64,000 bases of DNA, taken from NCBI RefSeq assembly GCF_009932555.1, contig NZ_BLJO01000005.1:147140-211139 (forward strand), given 5' to 3'. Numbering within the stretch: position 1 is the stretch's first letter; every line of letters starts with the position of its first letter. Shown here piece after piece: positions 53,265 to 63,232 of the stretch. The translations under genes were made by a program, and so were the position numbers. This DNA comes from Steroidobacter agaridevorans (GTDB lineage: Bacteria > Pseudomonadota > Gammaproteobacteria > Steroidobacterales > Steroidobacteraceae). A model generated the notes under the pieces. The model worked only from the letters and a program-made list of their open reading frames with translations, ran no database searches and was not told the origin of the DNA.

Positions 53265-54002
53265 ATGTTAACCGGTCCGCAGATTTCGGCTGACACAGTG
53301 ACAGACAGCGCATCTCGAAACCTGGCGAATAGCTGGTCGCAGACCCGGCAACGCATTGCCACAGCGGCGTCGCAGTGGGGCAGACTGTGCGATTCCGTCG
53401 GATTGGTCGCAATCAGTAAGGGCCACCCGGCCAGCGCGATCCGCGCCGTGGCGGCCCTGGGCCAGCGCGACTTTGGCGAGAATTACCTGCAGGAGGCGCT
53501 GCCCAAGCTGCAGGAATTGCAGGATCTGGAGCTCACCTGGCACTACACCGGCCAGCTCCAGGGCAACAAGACCCGGCCGGTCGCGGAGCATTTCCATTGG
53601 GTCCACACCCTGGACCGGCAGCGCATCGCCCTGCGTCTGAATGAGCAGCGGCCGCACTACGCCCCGCCGCTCAATATATGTGTGCAAGTCAGCCTGGCGC
53701 CCGAGCCCGGCAAAGGCGGCGTGCCGCCGGAAGAAGTATTGTCCCTGGCACAGAGCGTGGCGGCGCTGCCCAAGCTCAAGCTGCGCGGGCTGATGTGCAT
53801 TCCGCCGCCGCGCGATACGTTCGATGAACAGCGTGCGCTGTTCGAACAACTCGTCGCTTGTCAGCGTCAGCTGCTGGACGCGGGCCTCGCCGTCGATACT
53901 TTATCGATGGGCATGTCGGCCGATCTGGAAGCCGCCGTCGCGGCGGGGGCGACCTGGGTCAGAATTGGCACCGCGATCTTTGGCGTGCGAACTCCCAAGT
54001 AG
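53265..54002 (+). CDS. Pyridoxal-phosphate homeostasis protein (YggS)
   Basis: 245 residues, alanine-racemase-like N-terminal barrel fold without the second domain. PLP lysine in VAISKGHPAS (often SKTKP), FGENYLQE, HYTGQLQGNK, LRGLMCIPP, LSMGMSADLEAA and VRIGTAIFG. It buffers free PLP in the cytosol. The usual first gene of yggS-proC-yggT. The first 20 residues are not family-conserved, so the true start may be slightly downstream. Confidence 0.93.
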   Translation: MLTGPQISADTVTDSASRNLANSWSQTRQRIATAASQWGRLCDSVGLVAISKGHPASAIRAVAALGQRDFGENYLQEALPKLQELQDLELTWHYTGQLQGNKTRPVAEHFHWVHTLDRQRIALRLNEQRPHYAPPLNICVQVSLAPEPGKGGVPPEEVLSLAQSVAALPKLKLRGLMCIPPPRDTFDEQRALFEQLVACQRQLLDAGLAVDTLSMGMSADLEAAVAAGATWVRIGTAIFGVRTPK

Positions 54003-54073
54003 ACGCAACGGTTAAGCGACAACAGTCCGCATAGACTTCCACGGATTCATCTAGACAAATAAGTATCCGACTC

Positions 54074-54895
54074 ATGAAACAACGCATCGCATTCATCGGC
54101 GGCGGCAATATGGGGCGCAGCCTGATCGGGGGCTTGATCGCCAAGGGCGCCGATCCGTCGCAGCTCGTGGTCGCCGATCCCTACGCACCGACGCTGCAAG
54201 CTCTGCAAGCTCAGTACAACGTACAGACCGTCAGCAACAATGCCGACGCCGTGCGCGATGCGAACGTGGTGCTGCTCGCCGTCAAGCCGCAGGAATTGCG
54301 TAATGTGGTCAGCTCGTTGCAGGAGCAGATTCTGCGCACCCGTCCGCTGCTGATTTCGATAGCGGCCGGCATTCTCGCGACCGACATCCAGCGCTGGGCC
54401 GGCGGCCTGCCGGTCGTGCGCTGCATGCCGAATCGCCCAGCCATGCAAGGCTGCGGCGTCACCGCGCTGTACGCGAATGAATTGGTGACCGAAGCGAACC
54501 GCGCACTCGCGGAGCAGATCCTCGGTGCGGTCGGCGCGACGCTGTGGGTCGAACGCGAAACCGACATGGATACGGTGACCGCGATTTCCGGCAGCGGCCC
54601 GGCCTATTTCTTCCTGCTGATCGAGATGCTGGAAGCGGCCGGCCAGTCGCTCGGCCTGTCGCCGGACGTGGCGCGCAAGCTCGCGGTCGAGACGGCGTAC
54701 GGCTCCGGATTCATGGCGCACGAGTCAAGCGACTCGCCCGCAACTTTGCGCCAGCAGGTCACGTCCAAGGGTGGAACCACCGAAGCGGCGCTCAAGCATC
54801 TGGAAGCGAACAATGTCCGTGCTATCTTTTCGCAGGCCGTAGCCGCCGCCGCGCAACGCTCGGCGCAATTGGCCAAAGAACTGGGCAGCACCTAA
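54074..54895 (+). CDS. proC: Pyrroline-5-carboxylate reductase
   Basis: 273 residues. Rossmann start IAFIGGGNMGRSLIGGL, LAVKPQ, RCMPNRPAMQGCG and the substrate region SGSGPAYFFLLIEML, TSKGGTTEAALK. Last step of proline synthesis. Lies 71 bases after yggS. Confidence 0.96.
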   Translation: MKQRIAFIGGGNMGRSLIGGLIAKGADPSQLVVADPYAPTLQALQAQYNVQTVSNNADAVRDANVVLLAVKPQELRNVVSSLQEQILRTRPLLISIAAGILATDIQRWAGGLPVVRCMPNRPAMQGCGVTALYANELVTEANRALAEQILGAVGATLWVERETDMDTVTAISGSGPAYFFLLIEMLEAAGQSLGLSPDVARKLAVETAYGSGFMAHESSDSPATLRQQVTSKGGTTEAALKHLEANNVRAIFSQAVAAAAQRSAQLAKELGST

Positions 54896-54901
54896 CGACA
54901 C

Positions 54902-55435
54902 ATGGAATCCATCAGATTCATCATCGGCACCTTGCTCCAGGTGCTGCTGGTCACGGTTTTCTTATTGCGCGTGTTACTGCCGCTGGCCCGCGCCGAGACC
55001 CGCAATCAGCTGTCACAAGCAGTGATCCGGATGACCAATCCTCTGGTCCTGCCGCTGCGTAAAGTGCTGCCGCCGATCGGCAAGGTCGACACTGCGTCCA
55101 TCGTCGCGTTGATCATCGTGCAGGCGGCGGCGGTCGCATTGATGTGGTTGCTGGGCGGTTACCCGGGGATTTTCACCCCCAGCCAGTTCATCACGGTCGT
55201 GCTCCTGACGCTGATCAGGACCATCATCAACTTCTACATCTTCGCGCTGTTCCTTTACGTCATCCTGAGCTGGATCGCTCCCGGCACCAACAGTCCCGGC
55301 GCGGCGCTGATCGATACGCTGTGCGAGCCGCTGCTGCGTCCGGTGCGCCGGCTGATTCCGCCGCTCGGCGGGTTCGATCTTTCGGCGTTGTTCGTCATCA
55401 TCGGTCTACAGGCGCTAAACATCGCGATCACCTGA
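54902..55435 (+). CDS. YggT-family membrane protein
   Basis: 177 residues with two YggT halves, each with two hydrophobic helices and an RxxxPxxxPxR(K) motif (NPLVLPLRKVLPPIG; CEPLLRPVRRLIPPLGG). An inner-membrane protein; related proteins are tied to osmotic shock or cell-division-linked complexes, without a firm role. Six bases after proC. Confidence 0.92.
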   Translation: MESIRFIIGTLLQVLLVTVFLLRVLLPLARAETRNQLSQAVIRMTNPLVLPLRKVLPPIGKVDTASIVALIIVQAAAVALMWLLGGYPGIFTPSQFITVVLLTLIRTIINFYIFALFLYVILSWIAPGTNSPGAALIDTLCEPLLRPVRRLIPPLGGFDLSALFVIIGLQALNIAIT

Positions 55436-55465
55436 CAAAGCGATCGGTGCTATAAACAGTTCTCC

Positions 55466-56014
55466 ATGCCCTTTTGGAGAACATCGGTGCTCAATAACAC
55501 ACGCAAGCACACCGCCGTTCGCACGTTCCGGAATTCGCCGCTCGGCCCGCTGCTCGCCTTGCTCGCGGCCACCTTGCTGGTCGGTTGCACGGAGCAGCCC
55601 GAGCAACGCGCCATGCCGGCGCAGGCGCTGGACGAAACCTTCAAGGACTTCGGAAATTACGAGGTGCATTTCAACGCGCTTCGCACCGACGAGCTGACTC
55701 CCGAGGTGGCGCGCGCCTATGGCATTCAGCGCAGCGCCAACCGAGTCATGCTCAACGTAACGGTGTTGCGCAAGGAAGCCGAGCATGCGCCGCGCAAGCC
55801 GGTGGAAGCCACCGTGGCGGTGGACGCCTACAACTTGAACGGTCAGTTGAAGGACATCGAGATGCGCCGTGTTTCCGAAGGAGAAGCGATCTACTCCATC
55901 GGCGAGGTCACGATCGCCGGCACCGAAATCCTGGTGTTCGACATCAACGTCACACCGCAGGGCGAATCGTCGCCGTTCAACGTGAAGTTGAAGCGTGAAT
56001 TCGTCTCGGATTAG
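55466..56014 (+). CDS. DUF4426 lipoprotein
   Basis: 182 residues. A hydrophobic signal ends with lipobox LVGC (Cys about residue 41), then one DUF4426 domain (KDFGNYEVHFNALRTDELTPEVARAYGI). Start could be GTG 55487. The family often lies near proC/yggT in gammaproteobacteria; function unknown, periplasmic. Confidence 0.87.
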   Translation: MPFWRTSVLNNTRKHTAVRTFRNSPLGPLLALLAATLLVGCTEQPEQRAMPAQALDETFKDFGNYEVHFNALRTDELTPEVARAYGIQRSANRVMLNVTVLRKEAEHAPRKPVEATVAVDAYNLNGQLKDIEMRRVSEGEAIYSIGEVTIAGTEILVFDINVTPQGESSPFNVKLKREFVSD

Positions 56015-56293
56015 CTCGGCAAAAGTCGCGCCTTTTGCCGGGCGCATCGAAAGGGCCTTGGCCGCTTTCGATCAGGGAAGTAGTCCGAAAGTCGCATTCG
56101 TCCGACGACTTTGGCCTCAACGAACGGTTCGTCGCTGTGAGGGAGTGCGCGCGAGCCTGAAAAAATAGGCGAAAAAACCGGTCCGCTGCTTATTTCCCGG
56201 CAAATCTTGTGCTATTTTCCGCGCGTCTTGCGATTGCCCGCGACCGATCCATTTCAAGACGGCGCGATTTGTCACTTACTCAGGAGACTACAA
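56015..56293. other. Spacer between the DUF4426 gene and the HU-like gene
   Basis: Contains a weak inverted repeat (ATCGAAAG...CTTTCGAT near 56046-56072) without a T tract. It also holds a possible extended -10 (TGCTATTTT, 56210-56218) for the HU-like gene, lacking a good -35. Nothing else seen. Confidence 0.35.
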
Positions 56294-56605
56294 ATGGCAA
56301 AAAAGAATGCTGCGCCGACCAAGTCGGAGATCCTTGCGCAGATTTCCAAAGACACGGGTCTTGCCAAGAAGCAAGTGTCCGATGTGTTTGAGTCGTTGAG
56401 CGGCGTAGTGAAGAAGAGCCTGAAGGGTTCGGGACTGTTCACCCTGCCGGGCCTGCTGAAGATGAAGGTTGTGAAGAAGCCTGCCACCAAGGCTCGCGAA
56501 GGCGTCAACCCGTTCACGGGCGAGAAGATGACCTTCAAGGCGAAGCCCGCCAGCAAGAAAGTGCGCATCGCTGCACTGAAGAGCCTGAAGGAAATGGTGA
56601 ACTAA
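56294..56605 (+). CDS. HU-family DNA-binding protein
   Basis: 103 residues from ATG 56294 with AGGAGA before it. The HU/IHF fold is visible: KSEILAQISKDTGLAKKQV, LFTLPGLLKMKVVKKPA, then the DNA-gripping arm region NPFTGEKMTFKAKPASKKVRI. It is longer at the N-terminus than classical HU (basic MAKKNAAPT), a type common in Xanthomonas-like bacteria. Bends and packages DNA. Confidence 0.92.
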   Translation: MAKKNAAPTKSEILAQISKDTGLAKKQVSDVFESLSGVVKKSLKGSGLFTLPGLLKMKVVKKPATKAREGVNPFTGEKMTFKAKPASKKVRIAALKSLKEMVN

Positions 56606-56630
56606 GAGTTCACTGCTTCCGATGCTTTTC

Positions 56631-56656
56631 GCGGCGCCGGCTCCGTCCGGCGCCGC
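56631..56656. terminator. GC-rich hairpin between convergent genes
   Basis: Ten-pair perfect stem (56631-56640 with 56647-56656), six-base loop, 25 bases after the HU-like stop and 15 bases beyond the TerB stop. No T tract on either side. Confidence 0.5.
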
Positions 56657-56671
56657 TCCCGCCCCGACGCC

Positions 56672-57124
56672 TCAACGATCCACGACCACTTTCAGCTTCA
56701 GGCGCACCCGGTCGCGATCGGAAATATGCAGTAACCCTGCGATCCGCTGGACCAACTGCTCCTCGTGCTTGTCGATCCGGCCGTCGGCATGACTGACCCG
56801 CCAGAGCATTTCGACGATCTGCAGCTTGTCCGCCTCAGGCAATTCCCGATTCAACCGATGCGTGAATTCATGCAGCGAGACCGCTTTGTCGGCGCGCTTC
56901 GTGGCATTGATCATGAGCACATCGAGCGCTTCGTCGGTCAGCTCGAACCGTTTCTGCAACAGATGACGGATGGCCTGCACCTCGGCATCGCTCTCGGAAA
57001 AATCAGCGCGCGCCAGCTCCAGCAGCAGCGCCGCCGTCGCCAGCTCGAACGGCTCGCGATCTTCCAGCACGCCGCGCGGCACGGGATCTTCGCCAAAAAT
57101 CTTTTTCAATTGACCCAGTAACAT
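56672..57124 (-). CDS. TerB-family protein
   Basis: 150 residues, all helical. TerB marks are ELATAALLLELARADFSESDAE and the acidic metal-binding-like VSHADGRIDKHEEQLV. Named after tellurite resistance, but single copies like this have no proven link to it. Cytosolic; 25 bases after the alpha/beta hydrolase gene on the same strand. Confidence 0.88.
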   Translation of the reverse strand: MLLGQLKKIFGEDPVPRGVLEDREPFELATAALLLELARADFSESDAEVQAIRHLLQKRFELTDEALDVLMINATKRADKAVSLHEFTHRLNRELPEADKLQIVEMLWRVSHADGRIDKHEEQLVQRIAGLLHISDRDRVRLKLKVVVDR

Positions 57125-57149
57125 GCGTACTCCGTAAGTCCGGCGCGGC

Positions 57150-57809
57150 TCAGCGGCCCAGATGCGCCAGCTCGATCAACCATTGCACCACGACCTGGCG
57201 CAATTCGTTCAAGCGGCCGTGGAAGAAGTGTTCCACGCCGTTCAGCACCGCCAGGCGGGGCGACTCCGGCAATGCTTGCGCCCATTGTTGGATATCGTTC
57301 GGGTCGACCAGTTCATCCCGATCGCCTTGCACGATCAGCCAGGGACATTGCGGTAACGAGCCATCGTCGACGCTGACTCTGCGAATCGCCGGCGCTACCG
57401 TCACCAATCTCGCCACGTCGCGTGCCGCGGCGGCACGAATCGCGACCGCGCCACCGAATGAAAATCCACCGAGCCACAAGCGTGCACCAGGCCAGCGCTG
57501 CGCGGCCCAATCGAGCACGGCGATCGCGTCGTCGGTTTCACCCTTGCCTTCGTCGTAGTTGCCCGTGCTCTTGCCCACGCCGCGATAGTTGAACCGCACC
57601 GATGGCGCACCGGCTTCATTGAACGCTCGGGCAATCGAATACACCACTTTGTTGGTCATGGTGCCGCCGTACTGCGGATGCGGATGACAGATCACCGCAA
57701 CCGACTCGGGCGCGGCAATCGTGGCGGGTACATCGAGCAATGCTTCCAGCGTTCCGGCCGGGCCGGGGATGGTCAGCGTCTGTGAGGCGGTCGGGGCGGT
57801 TGCAGTCAT
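57150..57809 (-). CDS. Alpha/beta hydrolase (dienelactone/CocE-like small type)
   Basis: 219 residues from ATG 57809 with GGAAG upstream. CHPHPQYGGTMTNKVV oxyanion region, nucleophile elbow GGFSFGGAV (Ser), acid Asp in VQGDRDELV and His in GVEHFFHGRL complete the triad. The family is common and substrate unknown. A 27-residue longer frame crosses the divergent promoter and is not used. Confidence 0.88.
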   Translation of the reverse strand: MTATAPTASQTLTIPGPAGTLEALLDVPATIAAPESVAVICHPHPQYGGTMTNKVVYSIARAFNEAGAPSVRFNYRGVGKSTGNYDEGKGETDDAIAVLDWAAQRWPGARLWLGGFSFGGAVAIRAAAARDVARLVTVAPAIRRVSVDDGSLPQCPWLIVQGDRDELVDPNDIQQWAQALPESPRLAVLNGVEHFFHGRLNELRQVVVQWLIELAHLGR

Positions 57810-57937
57810 TCTTCCAGGGTACCATTCATGGCCGGGGCGCCGGCGCCGAAGCTCGACCGGGCGAAGTTTTCGCACCGGCTGACGGAACATCGACTGCCGT
57901 CGTTCAATTCTTTCTGATCCGACCTTGCGAGACTGTC

Positions 57938-58585
57938 ATGAAGCTTACTTCCTCCAGCTTCCAGCACGATCAGCCCATCCCGGAGAAATTCGCGTTCGGC
58001 GCGCCGGATCCTGTGCTGCACATCCGCCTTACCGACAATCACAATCCGCAGTTGCAGTGGGCCGATGCGCCCGCGCAGACACGCAGTTTCGCCTTGATCT
58101 GCGTCGATCCGGATGTGCCGACGAAACCGGACGATGTGAACCAGGAAGGCCGCAGCGTGCCGGCGAGCCTGCCGCGCACCGATTTTTATCACTGGGTGAT
58201 GGTCGATATCCCGGCGCAGACCGCCGAAATCAAGGCCGGCGAAAGCTCCAAGGGCATCGTTGCCGGCGGCAAGAAAGAGCTCGGCGGGCCCGCCGGTTCA
58301 CGCCAGGGCGTGAACGATTACACGGCGTGGTTCGCGGGCGATGCCGACATGAAAGGCACGTACAAAGGTTATGACGGCCCGTGCCCGCCGTGGAACGACG
58401 AGATCGTGCATCACTACAACTTCACGGTGTACGCGCTCGATTGCGCGAAGGCGCCGGTGGATGGCGATTTCACGGGGCCGCAGGTGTTGCAGGCGATTCG
58501 CCCGCACATCCTTGCGCAGGCGACGCTGACCGGCACTTACTCGAACAATCCGAAATTCAACAAGCCGAAGCCGTTGGATAAATAA
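57938..58585 (+). CDS. YbhB/YbcL-family PEBP-like protein
   Basis: 215 residues. The phosphatidylethanolamine-binding fold shows LICVDPDVPTKP, the FYHWVMVDIP ligand site and YDGPCPPWNDEIVHHYNFTVYALD. No signal peptide, so cytosolic. Bacterial members have no settled role. The start MKLTSSSF is the family-typical one. Confidence 0.92.
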   Translation: MKLTSSSFQHDQPIPEKFAFGAPDPVLHIRLTDNHNPQLQWADAPAQTRSFALICVDPDVPTKPDDVNQEGRSVPASLPRTDFYHWVMVDIPAQTAEIKAGESSKGIVAGGKKELGGPAGSRQGVNDYTAWFAGDADMKGTYKGYDGPCPPWNDEIVHHYNFTVYALDCAKAPVDGDFTGPQVLQAIRPHILAQATLTGTYSNNPKFNKPKPLDK

Positions 58586-58588
58586 CGG

Positions 58589-59095
58589 TTACGGCGCCGG
58601 CGGTGGCGGTGGGTCTTCGATTGCCAGCAACTCGACGTCGAACAACAAGGTCGCGTTCGGCGGAATCTGTCCGCCACCCGCGCCCGTTGCACCGTAACCG
58701 AGATCGGAAGGAATGATCAGCTGACGCTGACCGCCGGGCTGCATGCCCTGCACGCCCTCCTCCCAACCTTTGATCACTTTGCCCTGGCCGATCACGAAAC
58801 GAAACGGCCGGCCGCTGTCGCGCGAGCTGTCGAACTGCTTGCCCTTGCGCTCGGGCGCGCTGGGGTCGTACAGCCAGCCGGTGTAATGCACGACCGCCTG
58901 CTGTCCGGAAGAAATCCCCTCACCGGCTCCCTTGACGATATCGATCTTCCGCAGCTCGGTGACTGGCGCCGCGGTCGGCGGAGGATTCTCCACCGGCCGG
59001 CGGGCCGTACTCGGGGCATCGTTACCGCACGCCGCCACGAGCAGAGCCGCGGCGACGCCAGCCAGAACCAACGACGATGAACGCGTGTGCTTCAT
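58589..59095 (-). CDS. FKBP-type peptidyl-prolyl isomerase, lipoprotein
   Basis: 168 residues from ATG 59095. Lipobox VAAC (Cys about 23), Pro-rich linker, and one FKBP domain (about 60-160) with [26 protein letters not shown] and [14 protein letters not shown]. It helps fold envelope proteins. Ends with a Pro run. Convergent with the PEBP gene (three bases between). Confidence 0.92.
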   Translation of the reverse strand: MKHTRSSSLVLAGVAAALLVAACGNDAPSTARRPVENPPPTAAPVTELRKIDIVKGAGEGISSGQQAVVHYTGWLYDPSAPERKGKQFDSSRDSGRPFRFVIGQGKVIKGWEEGVQGMQPGGQRQLIIPSDLGYGATGAGGGQIPPNATLLFDVELLAIEDPPPPPAP

Positions 59096-59139
59096 TCTGA
59101 CGATCCAGTTTTTATCGAAGCGCCAATAGTGCCCGCGAA

Positions 59140-61095
59140 TCAGGCGGTCTTCATCAGTAGCCGGTTCAAGCGCTGCACGAACGCGGCGGGCTCGGGCAGC
59201 TGACCGCCATCCGCCAGCGTCGCCTGCTCGAACAACAGCATCGACAGATCGTTGAACTCCGCATCCTCGGCGGTCTTCTCGATCCGTTGCAGCAACGGAT
59301 GATTCGGGTTCACTTCCAGCGTCGGCTTGCTGACCGGCGCCTTCTGTCCCGCCGCTTCCATGATCCGGCGCATCTGCGCACCCATGTCGTACTGACCGAG
59401 CACCAGACACGCGGGCGAATCGGCCAGGCGAACGGTCACGCGCACATCGCTGACCTGATCGGTGAGCGCCTTCTTCATGCGCTCGACCAGATCGGTGTGG
59501 CCCTTCGAAAGCTCTTCCTGCGCTTTCTTTTCCTCGTCCGACTGAATGGCCGCGAAATCCAGCTCGCCGCGCGCCACGTTCTTCAGCTGCTTGCCATCGA
59601 ACTCGCGCAGGTGATCGACCAGCCATTCATCGACGCGATCCGACAACAGCAACACTTCGATGCCCTTCTTCCGCAGCACTTCCAGATGCGGGCTCGACTT
59701 CGCGGCGCCGAAGTTGTCGGCGATGACGTAATAGATCTCCTTCTGACCTTCCTTCATGCGACCGACGTAGTCCTCGAGCGACACGTCCGCTTCCGGCTTG
59801 TCGGCCAGCGTGCTGGAGAAACGCAGCAGCTTGGCGATGCGTTCGCGGTTGGCGTGATCCTCGGCCGGACCTTCCTTCATCACCGTGCCGAATTCCTTCC
59901 AGAACGTCGCGTACTTCTCCGGCTCGTCCTTCGCCATCTTGGCCAGCATGTCGAGCACGCGCCGTGCGAGACCGGTCTTCATGGTCTCGATCGCCGGATC
60001 GTGCTGGAGCATTTCGCGAGAAATGTTGAGCGGCAGATCGGCCGAATCGACCACGCCTTTGACGAAGCGCAGATACAGCGGCAGGAACTGCTCGGCGTCA
60101 TCCATGATGAACACGCGACGCACGTACAGCTTCAGACCGCGAGCGCCTTCGCGATGCCACAGGTCGTAAGGCGCGCGCGACGGGATGTACAGCAGGCTCG
60201 TGTATTCCTTCTTGCCTTCGACCTTGCCGTGCGACCACGCGAGCGGATCGGTGAAGTCGTGCGTGACGTGACGATAGAACTCTTTGTATTCCTCGTCCTT
60301 CAACTCGGTGCGCGGCCGCGCCCAAAGCGCTTGCGCCGCGTTGACGGTTTCGAATTCCGGCTTCGCGTCTTCCGGCTTGACCTCGGCAACGACCGAATCG
60401 TCCTTCTTCTCTTCATCCTCGCCCTTGTAGGGCGCGGGCTTGGGCATGCGCACGGGGAACGCGATGTGGTCGGAATACTTCCGCACCAGGGAACGAATGC
60501 GATATTGATCGGCGAACTCGTGATCGCCTTCCTTCAAGTGCAGCACGATGCGCGTGCCGCGCTCCGGCAACTCGATGTCCGACACGGTGAATTCACCGTC
60601 GGCGGCCGACGTCCAATGCACGCCAGCGCCCGCCTCGAGCCCGGCACGGCGCGAGAACACTTCCACTTTCTCGGCGACGATGAACGATGAATAGAAGCCG
60701 ACGCCGAACTGGCCGATCAGCTGCGCGTCCTTCTTCTGATCGCCGGTGAGCTTGGCGAGGAAGTCGGAGGTGCCGGACTTGGCGATGGTGCCGAGGTGCT
60801 CGATGGCTTCCTGGCGGCTCATGCCGATGCCGTTGTCGACGATGGTGATGGTGTGCGCTTTGTCGTCGGCGTCGATGGTGATGGTCAGCTCACCGCCGCC
60901 TTCCAGCAGCTCGGGCTTGGCGAGCGCCTCGAAGCGCAGCTTGTCGAGCGCGTCGGAGGCGTTGGAGATCAGCTCGCGGAGAAAGATTTCCTTGTGGCTG
61001 TACAGCGAATGGATCATCAGCTTCAGCAGCTGCTTCACCTCGGCCTGAAAGCCCAGCGTCTGGGTCTGGGTCTCGTGCGTGCCCGTGTCGTTCAT
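59140..61095 (-). CDS. htpG: Molecular chaperone Hsp90
   Basis: 651 residues from ATG 61095 with GGAGAGC upstream. GHKL ATPase: [45 protein letters not shown]; the middle domain has [10 protein letters not shown] and LNISREMLQ. An insertion near residues 245-275 ([11 protein letters not shown]) is charged as in the usual linker. Long frames on the other strand are shadows. The 193 bases upstream show no clear sigma-32 site. Confidence 0.96.
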   Translation of the reverse strand: MNDTGTHETQTQTLGFQAEVKQLLKLMIHSLYSHKEIFLRELISNASDALDKLRFEALAKPELLEGGGELTITIDADDKAHTITIVDNGIGMSRQEAIEHLGTIAKSGTSDFLAKLTGDQKKDAQLIGQFGVGFYSSFIVAEKVEVFSRRAGLEAGAGVHWTSAADGEFTVSDIELPERGTRIVLHLKEGDHEFADQYRIRSLVRKYSDHIAFPVRMPKPAPYKGEDEEKKDDSVVAEVKPEDAKPEFETVNAAQALWARPRTELKDEEYKEFYRHVTHDFTDPLAWSHGKVEGKKEYTSLLYIPSRAPYDLWHREGARGLKLYVRRVFIMDDAEQFLPLYLRFVKGVVDSADLPLNISREMLQHDPAIETMKTGLARRVLDMLAKMAKDEPEKYATFWKEFGTVMKEGPAEDHANRERIAKLLRFSSTLADKPEADVSLEDYVGRMKEGQKEIYYVIADNFGAAKSSPHLEVLRKKGIEVLLLSDRVDEWLVDHLREFDGKQLKNVARGELDFAAIQSDEEKKAQEELSKGHTDLVERMKKALTDQVSDVRVTVRLADSPACLVLGQYDMGAQMRRIMEAAGQKAPVSKPTLEVNPNHPLLQRIEKTAEDAEFNDLSMLLFEQATLADGGQLPEPAAFVQRLNRLLMKTA

Positions 61096-61249
61096 TGAGT
61101 GCTCTCCATAAGTTCGCGTCGCGCCCAGCCGCCTGTCGGAATGGCGTGGCTGAACGGTGAAAGGCCGGTCCGGGAGACCGACCATGATAGAGGGACGCGG
61201 GGGCTTATGGGGACCCGGGCTACGGATTCAAGAGCCGGGGTCCGGGCAT

Positions 61250-61275
61250 TCTCCCCGATATATTTTTCGGGGAGT
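61250..61275 (-). terminator. Hairpin after the small membrane protein gene
   Basis: Eight-pair stem CTCCCCGA/TCGGGGAG (61251-61258 with 61267-61274) with an AT-rich loop, 14 bases after the minus-strand stop. No T tract follows, so it may also be a processing or pause site. Confidence 0.4.
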
Positions 61276-61288
61276 TACGTAGCGGGTG

Positions 61289-61519
61289 TCAGTCGTTATT
61301 AGCCAGTTCTGCGCGGCGCCGACGCCAATAGTCATAGAGCGAGGCCGACAGCATCAGGCCGATGGCGGCCAGCGTCGCCTGGGGCGCCAGCATCAGCGCG
61401 AATCCGGTGAGCGCGAACAGAGCGAAAGCCAGCAGGAAACCGAGAATTTTCGGCGCCAGGTGCCGGGTGGCACACAGGGCGTCGTCAAGGTTGTCCCACC
61501 ACAGCAGCAGGAATTCCAT
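61289..61519 (-). CDS. Small two-helix membrane protein
   Basis: 76 residues from ATG 61519 (MEFLLLWWDNLDD), with GAGGA upstream. Two hydrophobic helices (about 22-40 and 42-58) and a basic end YDYWRRRRAEL. No family known; amphipathic start suggests inner-membrane association. Confidence 0.65.
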   Translation of the reverse strand: MEFLLLWWDNLDDALCATRHLAPKILGFLLAFALFALTGFALMLAPQATLAAIGLMLSASLYDYWRRRRAELANND

Positions 61520-61701
61520 AGGGGTCCTCAAAGTTGATGGCGACGACTCTAGCGGCGGCCAGTTGGGGTCGGTGTGAGCCGACTCACAGCAACGGCAACC
61601 ACGGCCGGTGATGATCGTCACAACTCTGAGCTTGCGGCGTTGCCAAACGCTGCGTAGGCTGATTCACGACAGAAAGTGACTCTATTTGACAGTCGGCGAG
61701 C

Positions 61702-62670
61702 ATGCAAAAGATCGTCGTATTGAATCCCAAAGGTGGCTCCGGCAAGACCACGATAGCGACCAACCTGGCCAGCTATTTCGCGGTCGAGCAGCTGCGCCCG
61801 ACGCTCATGGACATGGACGCCCAGGGCTCGAGCACGCACTGGCTCAGCAAGCGCACCCCGGAGCAACCGCTGATCAGCGGCATTGCCGCTTACGAGCGTA
61901 ATACCGGATTGACCCGCAGTTTCGCCACCCGTCTGCCGCTGGATACACAGCGTCTGGTGGTGGATACGCCTGCGGCCGTCGAGCCTCAGAAACTCCCCGA
62001 CATCACCCGCAATGCCACTGCCGTGCTGGTGCCGGTGCTGCCGTCGGACATCGACATTCACGCCGCGGCTAAATGCATATCCAATCTGCTGCTGATTGCC
62101 AAGCTGCGTCGTGACGAGCAGCGCATCGCGGTGATCGCCAATCGGGTGAAAAAGCAGACGCTGATCTACAAGTCGCTGATGAAGTTTCTGGAGAACCTGC
62201 AGATTCCGGTGATCGCGACGCTGCGCGACTCGCAGGCTTATATCCGTTCGGCCGAGACCGGCTTGGGCGTATTCGAGATGAAGCCGAATGGAGTGCGCGA
62301 AGACCTGGAGCAATGGCTGCCGCTGGTGGGCTGGCTCGCGCAACGCAAGCCGCTACCCATCGAGCCCGGCACACCGGCGATTACGTCGGCGCCGACTACG
62401 GCGCCAAAAACCGCGACCACTTCGCTCGAATCTCTCGTGACACCGACACCGCCTGCGAAGCCGGTGCTGGCTCAAGCACTCGCCGCTCCACCCGCTCGAT
62501 TCAATCCCGCTGCTGAATCCGCGAAGCCGCCGCAGGTGAGTCCGGACGCGGTCGTGAACGCGCTCGCGAGTCCAGCCAGCGCGCTGACTCCTCGGGGCTC
62601 CAGCGGCACGAACAAGATCGAGCGCTCCGAGTCGTTGCTGCCGTCACTGCTTCGCCGCGTCTTCGGCTGA
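61702..62670 (+). CDS. ParA-family ATPase, orphan
   Basis: 322 residues. Deviant Walker A KGGSGKTT, switch I MDMDAQGSS, Walker B LVVDTPAAV. The ATPase ends near 225; a Pro/Ala-rich tail of about 80 residues follows, closing with LLPSLLRRVFG, possibly an anchor. No parB gene or parS-like repeats are beside it, so it is not an obvious plasmid or chromosome partition pair. It more likely positions another cargo. Confidence 0.88.
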   Translation: MQKIVVLNPKGGSGKTTIATNLASYFAVEQLRPTLMDMDAQGSSTHWLSKRTPEQPLISGIAAYERNTGLTRSFATRLPLDTQRLVVDTPAAVEPQKLPDITRNATAVLVPVLPSDIDIHAAAKCISNLLLIAKLRRDEQRIAVIANRVKKQTLIYKSLMKFLENLQIPVIATLRDSQAYIRSAETGLGVFEMKPNGVREDLEQWLPLVGWLAQRKPLPIEPGTPAITSAPTTAPKTATTSLESLVTPTPPAKPVLAQALAAPPARFNPAAESAKPPQVSPDAVVNALASPASALTPRGSSGTNKIERSESLLPSLLRRVFG

Positions 62671-62675
62671 AGCAG

Positions 62676-62693
62676 CTCCGCTCGAAAGCGGAG
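62676..62693. terminator. Hairpin between convergent genes
   Basis: Seven-pair perfect stem (62676-62682 with 62687-62693) and CGAA loop, directly between the ParA stop and the convergent small gene's stop. No T tract. Confidence 0.45.
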
Positions 62694-62966
62694 TTACTTG
62701 CCGCTCTTCGTATCCTTGTCCCAACTGCTCTTCACCTTGTCAGTCCAGCTCTTGTAGTTGGACCAGGTGTGCAGCGAGCGCGTGATCGCGGCATGACGCG
62801 AGTTGCTCGCGGCCGTCGGCGCACGGTCGAGCCAGTTGGCTCGCTGCGGCTCACGCGGCGGAGTGCCCGTGCCGGCGCGAACGATCGCACCCGCGCTCTC
62901 GCCCGCCCAGGCGCGATGCCGGCCCGTGGCGGTCATCTCATCGATCTTGGTTTCGGTGGTGGTCAT
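62694..62966 (-). CDS. Small hypothetical protein
   Basis: 90 residues from ATG 62966 with AGGAGAT upstream, polar throughout and likely disordered (TGTPPREPQRANW), ending in a Lys/Ser/Asp-rich tail. No family recognised. A gene-free 266-base region (62967-63232) lies upstream and should carry its promoter; I see no other feature there. Confidence 0.6.
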   Translation of the reverse strand: MTTTETKIDEMTATGRHRAWAGESAGAIVRAGTGTPPREPQRANWLDRAPTAASNSRHAAITRSLHTWSNYKSWTDKVKSSWDKDTKSGK

Positions 62967-63232
62967 GTGTGATCTCCTGTTGTGAGCGAAGTTACGGAGC
63001 ACACACCACACACAAGAGGAACTACATCACAGCGATGAAGCGACGTCTCCAGAGTGCGACAGCCATCGCAAGGGCGGCGCCTCACACGTCACAAAGCGCG
63101 CTGCATTTAACCGGCCGTTATGCATTATTGGAGCGATTGCACCGCGTCGCGCGCAACACACATCGATGCACGCATGCGTTCATCGGCGAGAGTGGAAAAA
63201 GTTCCGACACTCGCGGCTAAGTAACAAATGTT

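Noticed and set aside
56046-56072. Possible terminator after the DUF4426 gene
   Set aside because: Inverted repeat of eight bases without a T tract and with an irregular loop; not strong enough to call.
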